Of a stretch of DNA of 64,000 nucleotides, positions 43,832 to 53,067 are shown piece after piece (position 1 is the stretch's first letter; each line of letters begins with the position of its first letter). The DNA is from Paraburkholderia nodosa DSM 21604 (GTDB lineage: Bacteria > Pseudomonadota > Gammaproteobacteria > Burkholderiales > Burkholderiaceae). Location of the stretch: positions 62,184-126,183 of the forward strand of contig NZ_JAFA01000020.1 in assembly GCF_000519185.1 (NCBI RefSeq), read 5' to 3'. The translations under genes were made by a program, and so were the position numbers. The notes under the pieces were generated by a model. The model saw nothing but the letters and a program-made list of their open reading frames with translations, was not told the DNA's origin and did not search any database.

Positions 43832-44184
43832 TCAGTCGACGCAGTATGCGCTACCGTTCAACTGATTCTTCTCGCAGCCATTCCACATGCGTTTTGCAGC
43901 CGCATTCTCTCCACGCGACTGAGCAAGATACGCCTTGCGCAGGGTCTCGTCTGAAGCATTCCAGCCTTCCGCATCCGCGACCTTTACCGCAAGCTGAATC
44001 TGATACTGTCCCATTCATCAGCAGCCCATAGTTGTCCACACGTGGGGCAGCACAAAAGCGCCCTCCAAAGTGCAGCGTCCACATGTTTGAAGCCGGGAAA
44101 TAACGTCTGCAAATTCCCATCAACCCTGTGTATCGCAGGCTGGTCGTGGCAATCGCAATTCATGTTCTTGGCGTAGTCGGTCAT
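43832..44184 (-). pseudogene. Zinc-ribbon-like CPxCGQ protein, single-base frameshift
   Basis: The first frame runs MTDYAKNMNCDCHDQPAIHR to RALLCCPTCGQLWAADEWDS and then stops. A second frame continues QYQIQLAVKVADAEGWNASD, RKAYLAQSRGENAAAKRMWN and GCEKNQLNGSAYCVD. Joined, they match a family I know only by its CPxCGQxWxxDEWDKYQ motif followed by a C..C tail. The break is at about 44003-44005, where GACAAGTATCAG would be expected and GACAGTATCAG is found, a loss of one A. It is either a recent mutation or a sequencing error. Confidence 0.6.
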
Positions 44185-44448
44185 CGCCGAAGAACGATGG
44201 CGGCGATGGCACTGATCAGGTCGTCAACCCTTGCCAATTCCGCCTCGGCAATCTCTGTTCGACAGTCGGCTCGCAGTGCCCGTAGGCGTTGACTGGATGC
44301 TACGACATCGCAACAGAAACGGCCCCACTTCATCCCTTTGCGTAACGGTCACGACCCTGTTACGCGCTGCTTCGAGCGAACCGGCAGCTCACGGAGCGTT
44401 TTTTTGCATTCGCCACAATATTCGCGTTCCTGAAACGTCTTCAGGTGC

Positions 44449-45030
44449 ATGGAACCGCCACCCACCTCGCATCCGATGACCGACCGGGACAGCGACATCG
44501 CGGCGACCGTGGTGCGTGAGCGCACCAGGCTCGTCAATTTTATCCGGCGCCGCATAGGCGATCCGGACGATGCCGAGGACATCCTGCAGGATGTGTTCTC
44601 CGAATTTGTGCAGGCCTACCGGCTCCCGGCTCCGATCGAACAGGCGAGCGCGTGGCTATTTCGTGCAGCGCGTAACCGCATCATCGATCGCTTTCGCAAG
44701 AAGAAAGAACAGCCGCTGCCGGATCTGCCGGGGGACGACGACGAGGCCGGCGGCGAATATCGCCTCGATCTGGCGCTACCGGCGCACGATGCGGGTCCCG
44801 AGGCCCTTTACGCTCGCGCGCTGCTGCTCAAGGCATTGCAGAACGCGCTCGATGAATTGCCGCCGAATCAACGTGAAGTGTTTATCGCGCACGAACTGGA
44901 GGGGCGATCCTTCAAGGATATGGCGGCGGAAAGCGGCGCCACGCTCAATACGCTGCTCGCGCGCAAACGCTACGCCGTCTTGCATCTGCGCGGCCGGCTG
45001 CAGGCCATGTATGACGAACTGGATATTTAG
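44449..45030 (+). CDS. ECF-type RNA polymerase sigma factor
   Basis: 193 aa. The sigma-2 region has RERTRLVNFIRRRIGDPDDA, EDILQDVFSEFVQAYRL and SAWLFRAARNRIIDRFRKKK. Sigma-4 has LDELPPNQREVFIAHELEGR, SFKDMAAESGATLNTLLARK and RYAVLHLRGRL. No classical zinc-binding anti-sigma gene follows; instead comes a small membrane protein, a ferredoxin and a methyltransferase. The ATG at 44449 has only a weak ribosome site (AGG); a second ATG at 44476 is possible. Confidence 0.88.
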   Translation: MEPPPTSHPMTDRDSDIAATVVRERTRLVNFIRRRIGDPDDAEDILQDVFSEFVQAYRLPAPIEQASAWLFRAARNRIIDRFRKKKEQPLPDLPGDDDEAGGEYRLDLALPAHDAGPEALYARALLLKALQNALDELPPNQREVFIAHELEGRSFKDMAAESGATLNTLLARKRYAVLHLRGRLQAMYDELDI

Positions 45031-45042
45031 AGGAGTTATCGA

Positions 45043-45351
45043 ATGAAATTTCGAATCAGATGCGCGGGGAAAGCGCTGCTTGTGGTGGTCGCCATAGGCG
45101 TGCTCGGCTGGGTGGTCATGACCCTCTGGAATTGGGTGATTCCGGCGCTATTCGTGGGCGCCAGTGCGATCGACTTCGCGCATGCCTTGGGCTTGCTCGT
45201 ACTAAGCCGCATCCTGTTCGGCGGATTCCGCGGGCACGGTGGCTGGCGCGAAAGGCGTCGCTGGCACAAATGGGAAGCGATGACGCCTGAAGAACGCGAG
45301 CATTTCCAGGCGGCATGGCGATCGGGGCGCAATCGGCGCGAGGGAGATTGA
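45043..45351 (+). CDS. Small membrane protein linked to the ECF sigma factor, 102 aa
   Basis: Two hydrophobic segments (ALLVVVAIGVLGWVVMTLWN and WVIPALFVGASAIDFAHALG) are followed by a cytoplasmic-looking basic tail (GGWRERRRWHKWEAMTPEER and EHFQAAWRSGR). GAGGAG precedes the ATG. It lies 12 nt after the sigma stop and 2 nt before the ferredoxin start. By position it could hold or sense for the sigma factor. It lacks the HxxxCxxC motif of zinc anti-sigma factors. Confidence 0.65.
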   Translation: MKFRIRCAGKALLVVVAIGVLGWVVMTLWNWVIPALFVGASAIDFAHALGLLVLSRILFGGFRGHGGWRERRRWHKWEAMTPEEREHFQAAWRSGRNRREGD

Positions 45352-45353
45352 AC

Positions 45354-45650
45354 ATGCGCGAGAAATCAGCCGGCGACTGCAAGCAGCAACCGGGCGTGAT
45401 TGCGCCGGTTGTCGACCTGAAACGTTGCGAAGGCAAGGGCGATTGCCTGGAGGTCTGCCCCGAGAATGTGTTTGAGATCCGGCGCATCGATGAGGCCGAT
45501 TACCGCAGCCTCGATTTGATGCATCGCTTCAAGCTGCGCGTGCATGGCATGAAAGTCGCCTATACACCGAACGCGCACGCTTGCCGCTCGTGCGGGCTTT
45601 GCGTGACGGCATGCCCCGAGCACGCGATCAAGCTCGCCAGAACGGCATAG
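45354..45650 (+). CDS. Ferredoxin, dicluster type
   Basis: A small electron carrier (98 aa). The second cluster motif is complete: ACRSCGLCVTACPEHAIKL (CxxCxxCxxxCP). The first, KRCEGKGDCLEVCPENVFEI, has only three Cys (C-x5-C-x3-CP), as in ferredoxins with one [3Fe-4S] or an Asp-liganded cluster. An insert of about 35 residues separates the two. It starts 2 nt after the small membrane protein behind GGGAG. Its redox partner is not evident. Confidence 0.82.
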   Translation: MREKSAGDCKQQPGVIAPVVDLKRCEGKGDCLEVCPENVFEIRRIDEADYRSLDLMHRFKLRVHGMKVAYTPNAHACRSCGLCVTACPEHAIKLARTA

Positions 45651-45718
45651 CGTTACACGGCTTTGCTGGTGGCGGGTATACGCGTCAGCAGAACTATCGA
45701 TTTCGTCAGGGAGCGCAC

Positions 45719-46435
45719 ATGGCTTCATCAACCACAGTCCTTCTGCGGCAGCTTCACGAACAGAGCCAGAGAGAAGTGATAGCCCGCGCACGCGCGCAGT
45801 TCCATGGATCGAGTGAGGAGTTTCTGACGCTCGCGGATGAATACGAAGCGCTCGCGCCGCGACTGCGCGGAAGGTTTCTCGAAACGCTAGGACTATCCAG
45901 CGAAGATTTCGAATCCTCGCAAGGCACACCGCTATCGTTGGCTGTCTCGGAGGAAACGGGAAGGTTTCTACACAACATGGTGCTTGCGCACAAACCCGCT
46001 CGAATCCTCGAGCTCGGCAGCTCGTGCGGCGTGTCCACGCTGTATTTCGCCGAAGCGCTTCGGACGTTAGACAGCGGCATGGTCGTGGCGACTGAACTCG
46101 ATGCTGTCAAATGCGCGCATCTTCGGTCCCACGTCAGAATGGCGGGCGTAGACGCTTATGTCGACCTGCGGGAAGGCGATGTATTCCAGACCATTTCTGA
46201 GCTGGACGGCACTTTCGACATGGTGTTGATCGACGTATGGGCCAACACCTATCTGAATCTATTCAAGCAAACTGAGCGCTTGCTACGCGCGGGATCTATT
46301 GTTCTCGCGGACAACATGTACACAGCCGAGGACGCTGTTCGGCCGTATAAGCACTACCTCGACAACGATCCACGCTTTTCGACCACGACGCTGGACTTTG
46401 AATCAGGGGTCGAGTTTACGGTCGTCGTTTCGTGA
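45719..46435 (+). CDS. Class I SAM-dependent O-methyltransferase
   Basis: 238 aa with the catechol/caffeoyl-CoA O-methyltransferase-like fold. The SAM site is ARILELGSSCGVSTLYFAEA (about residue 98). GMVVATELDAVKCAHLRSHV supplies the acidic residue after strand 2. FDMVLIDVWANTYLNLF is the metal/acceptor strand and GSIVLADNMYTAEDA follows. The ATG follows AGGGAG, 68 nt after the ferredoxin stop. The acceptor is unknown. Confidence 0.82.
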   Translation: MASSTTVLLRQLHEQSQREVIARARAQFHGSSEEFLTLADEYEALAPRLRGRFLETLGLSSEDFESSQGTPLSLAVSEETGRFLHNMVLAHKPARILELGSSCGVSTLYFAEALRTLDSGMVVATELDAVKCAHLRSHVRMAGVDAYVDLREGDVFQTISELDGTFDMVLIDVWANTYLNLFKQTERLLRAGSIVLADNMYTAEDAVRPYKHYLDNDPRFSTTTLDFESGVEFTVVVS

Positions 46436-46651
46436 GCGCAGCGTGTCAGTTGCGTCGCCGCGCGGCACGCAAGACTTTGCTGGCTACAGCAAATGTGCAT
46501 CTGGCCTCCATCTTCCCTCCGATAGATACACGCTGAACTGTCGATAAATCAAGTATTCGCAAATTCACGGAAATCCGCGCAAATCGGTAATCTGCGAGGT
46601 ATCAGTGAACGAAAAGGCCTCGATGCCTGAATGCAACCATTCGGATCCTCC

Positions 46652-47224
46652 ATGACTGAGCCTCGTCTGACATTCCTTGACCAGAATGAATGGGAAAACT
46701 GGTTGATGCAAAACGGCGGTACCTCGACCGGGATATGGCTGCGCCTTGCCAAAAAAAAGGGCGCCGGGCAGCCAACCTTGACTTACGAACAGGCGCTGGA
46801 AAGTGCCCTTTGTCATGGCTGGATCGACGGTCAAAAACAGACTGAAAGTGAGGAATACTGGTTGCAACGCTTCACTCGACGCTCCGCAAAAAGTATCTGG
46901 TCCAGGCTCAACAAAGACCGGGCCGAAGCGCTGATCGCCGCAGGCAGAATGGTTCCTTCGGGCATGCGAGAAATCGAGAAAGCCAAAGAGGACGGCCGCT
47001 GGGAAGCTGCCTATACGTCCGCCAGCAACTCGGTCGTACCGGACGACCTGCAGGCCGCACTAGATGCCAATCCCAAGGCCAGCGCGTTCTTTGCAACGCT
47101 GAACAGCCGAAACCGCTACGCCATCCTGTTTCGGATACAGAATGCCAAAAAACCCGCAACCCGGGTGCGCAAGATCGAGGAGTTCATCGGCATGCTGAAT
47201 CGCGGCGAAACCATTTATCCCTAG
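46652..47224 (+). CDS. YdeI/OmpD-associated family protein
   Basis: 190 aa, with the family's opening region TFLDQNEWENWLMQNGG, GIWLRLAKKKGAGQPTLTYE, then EQALESALCHGWIDGQK, YWLQRFTRRSAKSIWS and RLNKDRAEALIAAGRM. It ends in the basic, helical C-terminus LFRIQNAKKPATRVRKIEEF. The family is linked to bacteriocin or polymyxin tolerance, but its mechanism is not established. An in-frame ATG seven codons earlier is possible; neither has a strong ribosome site. Confidence 0.8.
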   Translation: MTEPRLTFLDQNEWENWLMQNGGTSTGIWLRLAKKKGAGQPTLTYEQALESALCHGWIDGQKQTESEEYWLQRFTRRSAKSIWSRLNKDRAEALIAAGRMVPSGMREIEKAKEDGRWEAAYTSASNSVVPDDLQAALDANPKASAFFATLNSRNRYAILFRIQNAKKPATRVRKIEEFIGMLNRGETIYP

Positions 47225-47428
47225 ACCAGAAAGTTCGACAGACGACGAGAGTCGCCGGACGATGTCGCACTCAAGGCGGCCAAGCCGGGGCAAGGGTGGA
47301 TTGTCAGACGCCTGCGCCTATGGGCAAACTAGCATTCGAGATGCTCTCGCCGACCTGGATGGCGAGCGATGCCGACCGACGCCCTGATTGTCGTGTGATC
47401 AAACTGCTTTTTGCAGTGGAGGTTGCAG

Positions 47429-47821
47429 ATGGGATCCGATGAACGAGCTATACGTGAGGTGCACACAACGTGGATTGATGCAGTCAACGCGGGCGATCTT
47501 GTCCGCCTGCTCACGTTGATGGCGGACGATGTCGTGTTTTTGTATCCGGGTCGAGCGCCGCTCGGCCGGGAGGGATTCCCCGCCGGCTTCCTGGCCGCCC
47601 ACCAACAATCCCGGATCCGTTGCATCAGCGAGCTGGAAGAGGTCGTGATCGTCGGCGAAGTTGCCTACACATTGTGCCGGGACTCGTTATCTGTGACACC
47701 GCGCGCTGGCGGAGAAGCAACGGAGCTGGCCGGTCATCGGATCACGATATACCGCAAACAGCCCGACGGCCGCTGGCTTCTGGCCCGAGACGCCAACACG
47801 CTGTCCCGGGTGGCAAGCTGA
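47429..47821 (+). CDS. SnoaL-like/DUF4440 family protein
   Basis: A small cone-shaped alpha+beta barrel of the NTF2-like superfamily (130 aa): ERAIREVHTTWIDAVNAGDL, LTLMADDVVFLYPG, GHRITIYRKQPDGRWLLARD. Often annotated SgcJ/EcaC. The ATG follows GGAGG with 8-nt spacing. It stands alone. Such proteins can be isomerases, hydrolases or ligand-binding; none can be chosen from sequence. Confidence 0.8.
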   Translation: MGSDERAIREVHTTWIDAVNAGDLVRLLTLMADDVVFLYPGRAPLGREGFPAGFLAAHQQSRIRCISELEEVVIVGEVAYTLCRDSLSVTPRAGGEATELAGHRITIYRKQPDGRWLLARDANTLSRVAS

Positions 47822-48070
47822 GGTCGCAGGAATCGGCTCACTCCATGCAGAAGGCATAGCCCCTTGCAGGCAGATCGCGATCGCCGGCAACACGGCAAGA
47901 TCGGTGCGCGGAGTCAGGTCGGTGACGAATCAGTTGGCCTTGCGGAACAGCCGTTAGCGAGCGACTCGAGAAAATGAAGTGAGTACATCACGGGTAGGCC
48001 ACGCGATGACCGCTCCTGGCCGGCCGCCCTCCGCCGATCCCCGCCCTTCTCCCCCAAACTCCGCAAAGCA

Positions 48071-48106
48071 ATCAAAAAGCCCCTCTCCATTCGGAAGAGG
48101 GGCTTT
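48071..48106 (-). terminator. Rho-independent terminator after the DUF4148 gene
   Basis: An 11-bp inverted repeat (AAAGCCCCTCT at 48076-48086 / AGAGGGGCTTT at 48096-48106). On the minus strand it runs into TTTTT, about 70 nt past the stop of the 48176-48481 gene. The rest of 47822-48175 shows no gene. Confidence 0.8.
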
Positions 48107-48175
48107 CGCGTAACGTGTGATGCATTAGTGCGACGCGCTGCGAGACCACGCAAGACAGTCCGTCAACGCAATGCC

Positions 48176-48481
48176 TTACTGACCGAAGTAAACTGGCTTC
48201 AAGCCGGTAATAGCCGCGGGTGCGCCAGACGCTGACGATCCGCTGACCATTCCGCCGTAACTGCTCCCGCCGTTCTGCGCGGCCACGCGCGCTTCGGCAG
48301 CCTGGATATCGGCTGGATAGCTTGCATTGTCGCCGTCCCCGACATGATAGCCAGCCTGTTCGAGCTGGACGAGCTCGGCGCGAACTTGTTCAGTCGTCAC
48401 GGCCCCGTTCGTCTGCGCGAACGAGAGAACCGGAGCAGCCGCGATAGTCAGGACAACGACGGTTTGAGCAAGGTACTTCAT
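48176..48481 (-). CDS. DUF4148 family secreted protein
   Basis: 101 aa. The Sec signal peptide is MKYLAQTVVVLTIAAAPVLS, cut after FAQ. The mature start TTEQVRAELVQLEQAGYHVG is followed by NASYPADIQAAEARVAAQ, the hallmark of DUF4148, then a Gly/Ser-rich tail. The family is abundant and multi-copy in Burkholderiales; its function is unknown, though it is often stress- or growth-phase-regulated. The ribosome site is AGGTAAC. Confidence 0.85.
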   Translation of the reverse strand: MKYLAQTVVVLTIAAAPVLSFAQTNGAVTTEQVRAELVQLEQAGYHVGDGDNASYPADIQAAEARVAAQNGGSSYGGMVSGSSASGAPAAITGLKPVYFGQ

Positions 48482-48964
48482 GATGAGTTACCTCCAACGA
48501 TTGCCACGTACGGTTCGACAAGTCTTCTTGTATGCAACCGGCGTCAACGACCCATCGATGCAGTGAAGCAGGGTGCGTTCAAGCGAGCTGGCCGCACATC
48601 CGACTGACCTCGGCGCCAGGGGAGCCGCCCAGTCACGCGAGCGCGAGCGGCGCCATAACTAGCCGTTTTACTTCGCTGATTTCCTCCTGTAACGAACGAA
48701 ATCCTGCTCAAAGCGCCTCTTTGCGTTGAGCACGACGGTCTTGAACATATGCAAACGATCCGCGCTTGAGGGCAGCTACAGCGAGCATCGAGCAGGCTCG
48801 CATCGCCATGCGCTTGCCCGTCGCACGGTTCCGGCAGAGGCACCGGCGGCAGAGCGCTCGGTGTTGGCCAGTTACGACTGTATGCGCCGACCCCACGTGC
48901 ATGAACCAGGCGCCCGTCCTAAAAGAGGCTAGGGGATTGCCTTATTCAGTGGGCAGACTCAGCC
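48482..48964. other. Intergenic region without a recognisable gene
   Basis: No coding frame with a ribosome site. It lies between the DUF4148 start and the response-regulator stop and should contain the DUF4148 promoter. Confidence 0.4.
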
Positions 48965-49630
48965 CTATTGGCTCTCGATCCACTGAATTGCGAACCGCGT
49001 CAGCTCCTTGCCGCTACGGATGTTCAGCTTTTCCTTGATATTGGCCTGGTGCGCTTCGATGGTCTTCACGCTCCGGTTCAGCTTCTCTGCGATATCGCGG
49101 CTGCTGAAGCCGAGCCCGATCAGGTGCAGAACTTCGAATTCCCTTTCCGAAAGGTTCGCAATTTGGCCCTCGGGCTTTTTGTGTGGGACGGCAAGCGCCC
49201 GCGCGAGCTTTTCATGCATGGCGGCGCTCATGTAGATGTTGCCTGCCAGCACTTCGCGGATGGCACTCACGACATGCTCCGTGGCCTCGAGTTTCATCAG
49301 ATACCCGTTTGCCCCGGACCGGAGTGCGCGTTCGGCAAACAAGCTTTCGTCATGCATGCTGAGGACAAGGATCGCGAGATCCGGATAACGGTGCCGCAGC
49401 GTCTTGACCAGCTCGAGGCCGGAGTCCGTCTGCAGACTAATGTCCACAATGGCCATGTCGGGCAGGCATTCCATCGCCGCGAGCGCTTCTTCGGCGCTGC
49501 CCGCCGCACAGCAGACGTGCAGATCCTCTTGCAGATTGAGCAAGAGTGTCATCCCGTCCCGGATGATGGGGTGGTCATCCACGATAAGGATTTGAGTCGC
49601 ACGGCCTGGGCTAGCGCATTTCCTCTGCAT
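48965..49630 (-). CDS. NarL/FixJ-type response regulator
   Basis: 221 aa. The receiver domain has ILIVDDHPIIRDGMTLLLN (acidic pair), the phospho-acceptor Asp in MAIVDISLQTDSGLEL (about residue 62) and a conserved Lys in GYLMKLEATEH. The C-terminal LuxR HTH is LSEREFEVLHLIGLGFSSRD and IAEKLNRSVKTIEAHQANIK. Its start overlaps the kinase gene's 3' end by 20 nt, so the pair is translationally coupled and cognate. Confidence 0.92.
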   Translation of the reverse strand: MQRKCASPGRATQILIVDDHPIIRDGMTLLLNLQEDLHVCCAAGSAEEALAAMECLPDMAIVDISLQTDSGLELVKTLRHRYPDLAILVLSMHDESLFAERALRSGANGYLMKLEATEHVVSAIREVLAGNIYMSAAMHEKLARALAVPHKKPEGQIANLSEREFEVLHLIGLGFSSRDIAEKLNRSVKTIEAHQANIKEKLNIRSGKELTRFAIQWIESQ

Positions 49631-51281
49631 GTCCAGTACCCTCCGGTAGCGGATAGCTAATGGCGACGGTGGTGCCGCCCAAGCCGTTGCGGGTCACGGT
49701 GCAGGAGCCGCCCAGAAGGCTTGCCCGGTGACGCAGGTTGTGCAGTCCAAGACCCGCGGCACGCTCCATTTCTTCCGGGCCGATGCCTACCCCGTCGTCA
49801 CTGATCGAAAGCGTCTGGAGACCGCCCGCCCGCTCGAGGTCGATCCAGATGCGGTGGCCATGACAGTATTTCAGCGCGTTGTTGACGGCTTCCTGTGCTG
49901 CCCGGTACAGGTTGATCTGCAGCAGCGGGTCCAGCAAGTCCACATCCGGCGCGATCCGCAGCTTGCAATCTACGCCGTTGAGCGCGCCAGCCGTCTCCGC
50001 CAGCGCATGCAATGCGTCCGCAAGTCCGCCGTATTCCATCGCGACCGGATCCAGGCCATGGGCAATCCTGCGGGTCATCAAGGACGCCTGCTTCACCAGG
50101 CCCACGACGATAGCGGCGTCGTCGGCGGCCGGGTGACCCTGCGTCTGCAGTTTCTGGTTCAAGGCGGCGCAGTACAGGCCCAGACTGGTCAGGTGTTGCC
50201 CAAGTCCGTCGTGCAGTTCCTGGCCGATGAGCTTCTGTTGCTGATCGCCGATCTGGATCAGTTCCCCTTCCAGCAGACGGCGTCGCTCCATCTCCTCTTT
50301 TAGCTCGTTGTTCGCCTTCTCCAGGTCTTCGGTGCGCTCCTCGACGCGTCGCTCCAGTTCGATGCGGGCCGCCTGCAGCAGGTCATGGGCGCCCCGTTCC
50401 TGAGCGCGTGCCGCCGCCAGCAACAGTCCCGTTACCGCCACGACGTTCGCGAAGGCGCACCACCTCACGAGGCTGTCCACAGGAGAATCGGCAGCAAAGG
50501 GCCCCGTGCCGTGGGTAGTGCCCCAGATGGCCACGACTGAGACCATCAGCGTCACGATGCTGGCGCCCAGGCGATCGAAGCGCAGCGCCGCCCAGATAAT
50601 GAATGGAAAGACCGCCAGAGCGGCAGGATAGTAGCCGTGCCCCGCAAATTGCGGGGCACCGAAGATGAGGTAGCTCACCCAAAAGGTCGCCGCAATGAGT
50701 CCGCACGCTTCCATGATCCGCTGTGCGGATCGGAGAGGGTTCGAATACGTGAGGAAGCTGAACAGGGCCGGCGCCACGACGAGGACCCCCATCATGTCGC
50801 CGAGCCACCATTTCAGAAAAGCTGCGGCATACCCGGCGACCGGCACGAGTCCCCCTCCCAGCAGAGCGGTCGTGCCGACCAGTGCACTGACTGCCGTACT
50901 CGTCACCGCAGCGAGGGCGATGAAGGCCAACACATCGTTGATACGCTCGAGGGTGATCTGGAATCGTGTCGCGCGGGTCAGCAACAGCGCTGCCGTCAAC
51001 GGTCCAGCCATCGAGCCGATGCCTATCGCCGCGGCCACGGTTGCAGGCACGCCTCCCGACACGTTGGCGAGAAAGGAACCAACGGCAATACCCGGGGCGA
51101 CTCCGACGCCCAGAGCGAGCAGCGCAACGAGAGCGATGCCGCTTGAAGGCCATACAAGAGAGATTGCGCCGCCCACTACCGCATAGGAAAGGCCTAGCTT
51201 TGCACCCGCGAAATACGCCAATGCAACCATTCCGGTGTGCAGGAAGAGGCTGAATCTGGAAGTGTCCCGAATGGTAGCCAT
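49611..51281 (-). CDS. MASE1-domain sensor histidine kinase (NarX/UhpB type)
   Basis: 556 aa. Residues 1-290 form a MASE1 integral membrane sensor with about eight helices (GMVALAYFAGAKLGLSYAVV, LVWPSSGIALVALLALG, WWLGDMMGVLVVAPALF). A coiled coil follows (ELERRVEERTEDLEKANNEL). The HisKA_3 phospho-acceptor is ELHDGLGQHLTSLGLYC. The ATPase has QEAVNNALKYCHG (N box), SISDDGVGIG (G1) and GLGLHNLRHRASLLGG. The ATG at 51281 follows GGAAG; a TTG four codons upstream is less likely. The sensed signal is unknown. Confidence 0.9.
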   Translation of the reverse strand: MATIRDTSRFSLFLHTGMVALAYFAGAKLGLSYAVVGGAISLVWPSSGIALVALLALGVGVAPGIAVGSFLANVSGGVPATVAAAIGIGSMAGPLTAALLLTRATRFQITLERINDVLAFIALAAVTSTAVSALVGTTALLGGGLVPVAGYAAAFLKWWLGDMMGVLVVAPALFSFLTYSNPLRSAQRIMEACGLIAATFWVSYLIFGAPQFAGHGYYPAALAVFPFIIWAALRFDRLGASIVTLMVSVVAIWGTTHGTGPFAADSPVDSLVRWCAFANVVAVTGLLLAAARAQERGAHDLLQAARIELERRVEERTEDLEKANNELKEEMERRRLLEGELIQIGDQQQKLIGQELHDGLGQHLTSLGLYCAALNQKLQTQGHPAADDAAIVVGLVKQASLMTRRIAHGLDPVAMEYGGLADALHALAETAGALNGVDCKLRIAPDVDLLDPLLQINLYRAAQEAVNNALKYCHGHRIWIDLERAGGLQTLSISDDGVGIGPEEMERAAGLGLHNLRHRASLLGGSCTVTRNGLGGTTVAISYPLPEGTGHAEEMR

Positions 51282-51293
51282 TTTCGCTTCCAA

Positions 51294-51673
51294 TCCAGAA
51301 GCCGGGGTGCGAATACGCTACGTGCTCCCTGTGGGTGAACTCGGAGGGAGCCCCGTCAGTCAGTGAGTCACTCGGCGCTTGTTCCCGACCTGACCTCTTG
51401 ATTGTGGGGGCACCCACCGCGTTAATCAAACACTACACAGCGCTCTTTGTGCGTGAAGTACTTCACGTTACGGCTGCACTCCGATGACGGTCGCCAACGC
51501 CGCAACCGTCGAATCGCTTACGTCCTCATGTCGAAGCGCCTTTCAACAACGTCAGGTTCTCCGCTCGTTGGTGCGGGCATGACGACCGTCACTCGAGCCT
51601 GGCTTCGCCGTCGCGTCAGCGTTGCGCGAATGGAGGCACTTGAACGGCGCTTGTCAGATCGATCTGGATCCCC
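51294..51673. other. Intergenic region upstream of the kinase gene
   Basis: No gene recognised. It should contain the promoter of the kinase/response-regulator operon. Confidence 0.4.
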
Positions 51674-51703
51674 AAAAAAAACGCCGGGCTAAAAAGCCCG
51701 GCG
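51674..51703 (-). terminator. Rho-independent terminator of acdS
   Basis: CGCCGGGCT (51682-51690) pairs with AGCCCGGCG (51695-51703) across a 4-nt loop. On the minus strand it is followed by eight T. It lies about 150 nt beyond the acdS stop codon. Confidence 0.85.
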
Positions 51704-51855
51704 CGGAGTTCGCAGGAGAGGCAACAGGGCCCGGCACTCCCACGACGTGTCGGGCGCCATTGTCGATGCGATTCTCCCGGCACACCGTGATCAAACTCGA
51801 AGACCGTGGCGTCCGCCGCGCGCCGCCTCGCACGCCAGCGAACCCACGCTTGAAC

Positions 51856-52872
51856 TCAGCCGTCGCGGAAGATAAAGCTATATGCGCTCAAAGCCGGCAC
51901 GCCGCCCAGATGCGCGTACAGCACCTTCGACCCCGGCTCGAATTCGCCGCGGCGCACTTTGTCGATCATGCCGTGCATCGACTTGCCCTCGTACACGGGA
52001 TCGGTCAGCACGCCCTCCAACCGCGCGCACAGGCGAATCGCCTCCAGCGTCCCCTCGTTCGGCAATCCGTACTCTGGGCCACCGTAACGCGTGTCGAGAA
52101 TCACGTCCTTTTCGCTGATATCGCGGTTGAGATCGACGAGCCCGGCGGTATGACGCGCAATGCGCGTGATCTGCGCGTGGGTCTTCTCCGGCGTAGCCGA
52201 AGCGTCGATGCCAATCACGCGGTCCGCACGGCCATCCGCTGCAAAGCCAACCACCATGCCCGCCTGCGTGCTGCCCGTCACCGAGCACACGACGATGTAG
52301 TCGAACTTGAAGCCCAACTGCGCCTCCTGCGCCCGCACCTCCTCGGCAAAGCCCACGAAACCGAGGCCGCCGAGCGGATGCTCCGAGCAACCCGCCGGTA
52401 TCGCATACGGTTTGCCGCCCGCCGCGCGCACGCTTTCGAGCGCATCCTCCCAACTCGGTCGAATGCCGATGTCGAAGCCGTCCGGTACGAGCCGCACGTC
52501 CGCGCCCATCATGCGCGACATCTGGATGTTGCCGACGCGGTCGTAGACGGCATCGGAATAGTTGACCCAGTTCTCCTGGACCAGCACGCACTTCATGCCG
52601 AGATGTGCGGCGACGGCTGCGACCTGACGCGTCTGGTTCGACTGGATGCCGCCAATCGAGACCAGTGTGTCGCAACCTTGAGCTAGCGCGTCGGGAATCT
52701 GGTATTCGAGCTTGCGCGTCTTGTTGCCGCCGAACGCGAGTCCGCTGTTGCAGTCCTCGCGCTTTGCGTAGAGCTCGACCTTGCCGCCGAGATGCTGGCT
52801 CAGGCGCTTGAGCGGCTGGATGGGCGTGGGTCCGAACGTGAGTGGATAACGGGGGAAACGCTGGAGGTTCAT
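51856..52872 (-). CDS. acdS: 1-aminocyclopropane-1-carboxylate (ACC) deaminase
   Basis: A cytoplasmic PLP enzyme that converts ACC, the plant ethylene precursor, to 2-oxobutyrate and ammonia (338 aa, normal length). It opens MNLQRFPRYPLTFGPTPIQP. The PLP lysine is in LAFGGNKTRKLEYQIPDA (about residue 51). IGGIQSNQTRQVAAVAAHLG, YAIPAGCSEHPLGGLGFVG and TDPVYEGKSMHGMIDKV are typical of true AcdS; the Glu in DPVYEGKS separates it from D-cysteine desulfhydrase. Divergent from acdR across 195 nt, which should carry the Lrp-type operator. A hallmark of plant-associated bacteria. Confidence 0.94.
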   Translation of the reverse strand: MNLQRFPRYPLTFGPTPIQPLKRLSQHLGGKVELYAKREDCNSGLAFGGNKTRKLEYQIPDALAQGCDTLVSIGGIQSNQTRQVAAVAAHLGMKCVLVQENWVNYSDAVYDRVGNIQMSRMMGADVRLVPDGFDIGIRPSWEDALESVRAAGGKPYAIPAGCSEHPLGGLGFVGFAEEVRAQEAQLGFKFDYIVVCSVTGSTQAGMVVGFAADGRADRVIGIDASATPEKTHAQITRIARHTAGLVDLNRDISEKDVILDTRYGGPEYGLPNEGTLEAIRLCARLEGVLTDPVYEGKSMHGMIDKVRRGEFEPGSKVLYAHLGGVPALSAYSFIFRDG

Positions 52873-53067
52873 CGAATATCTCCGGGGGATCGGCTCATGC
52901 GGGGCGTGGTCAACGGTCGGTGCGCGCCTGGAACGCGCAATCCGATGGAGAAATGTTAGGCGCGTTGCCGCGAAATGAGCTTGCTAAAAAAATATCAACG
53001 GCCTACGTTTAAAGCATTCGCTTTGACTCCAGAGCACTTTTAATTTGAGAAACGACTAAAGGACACA

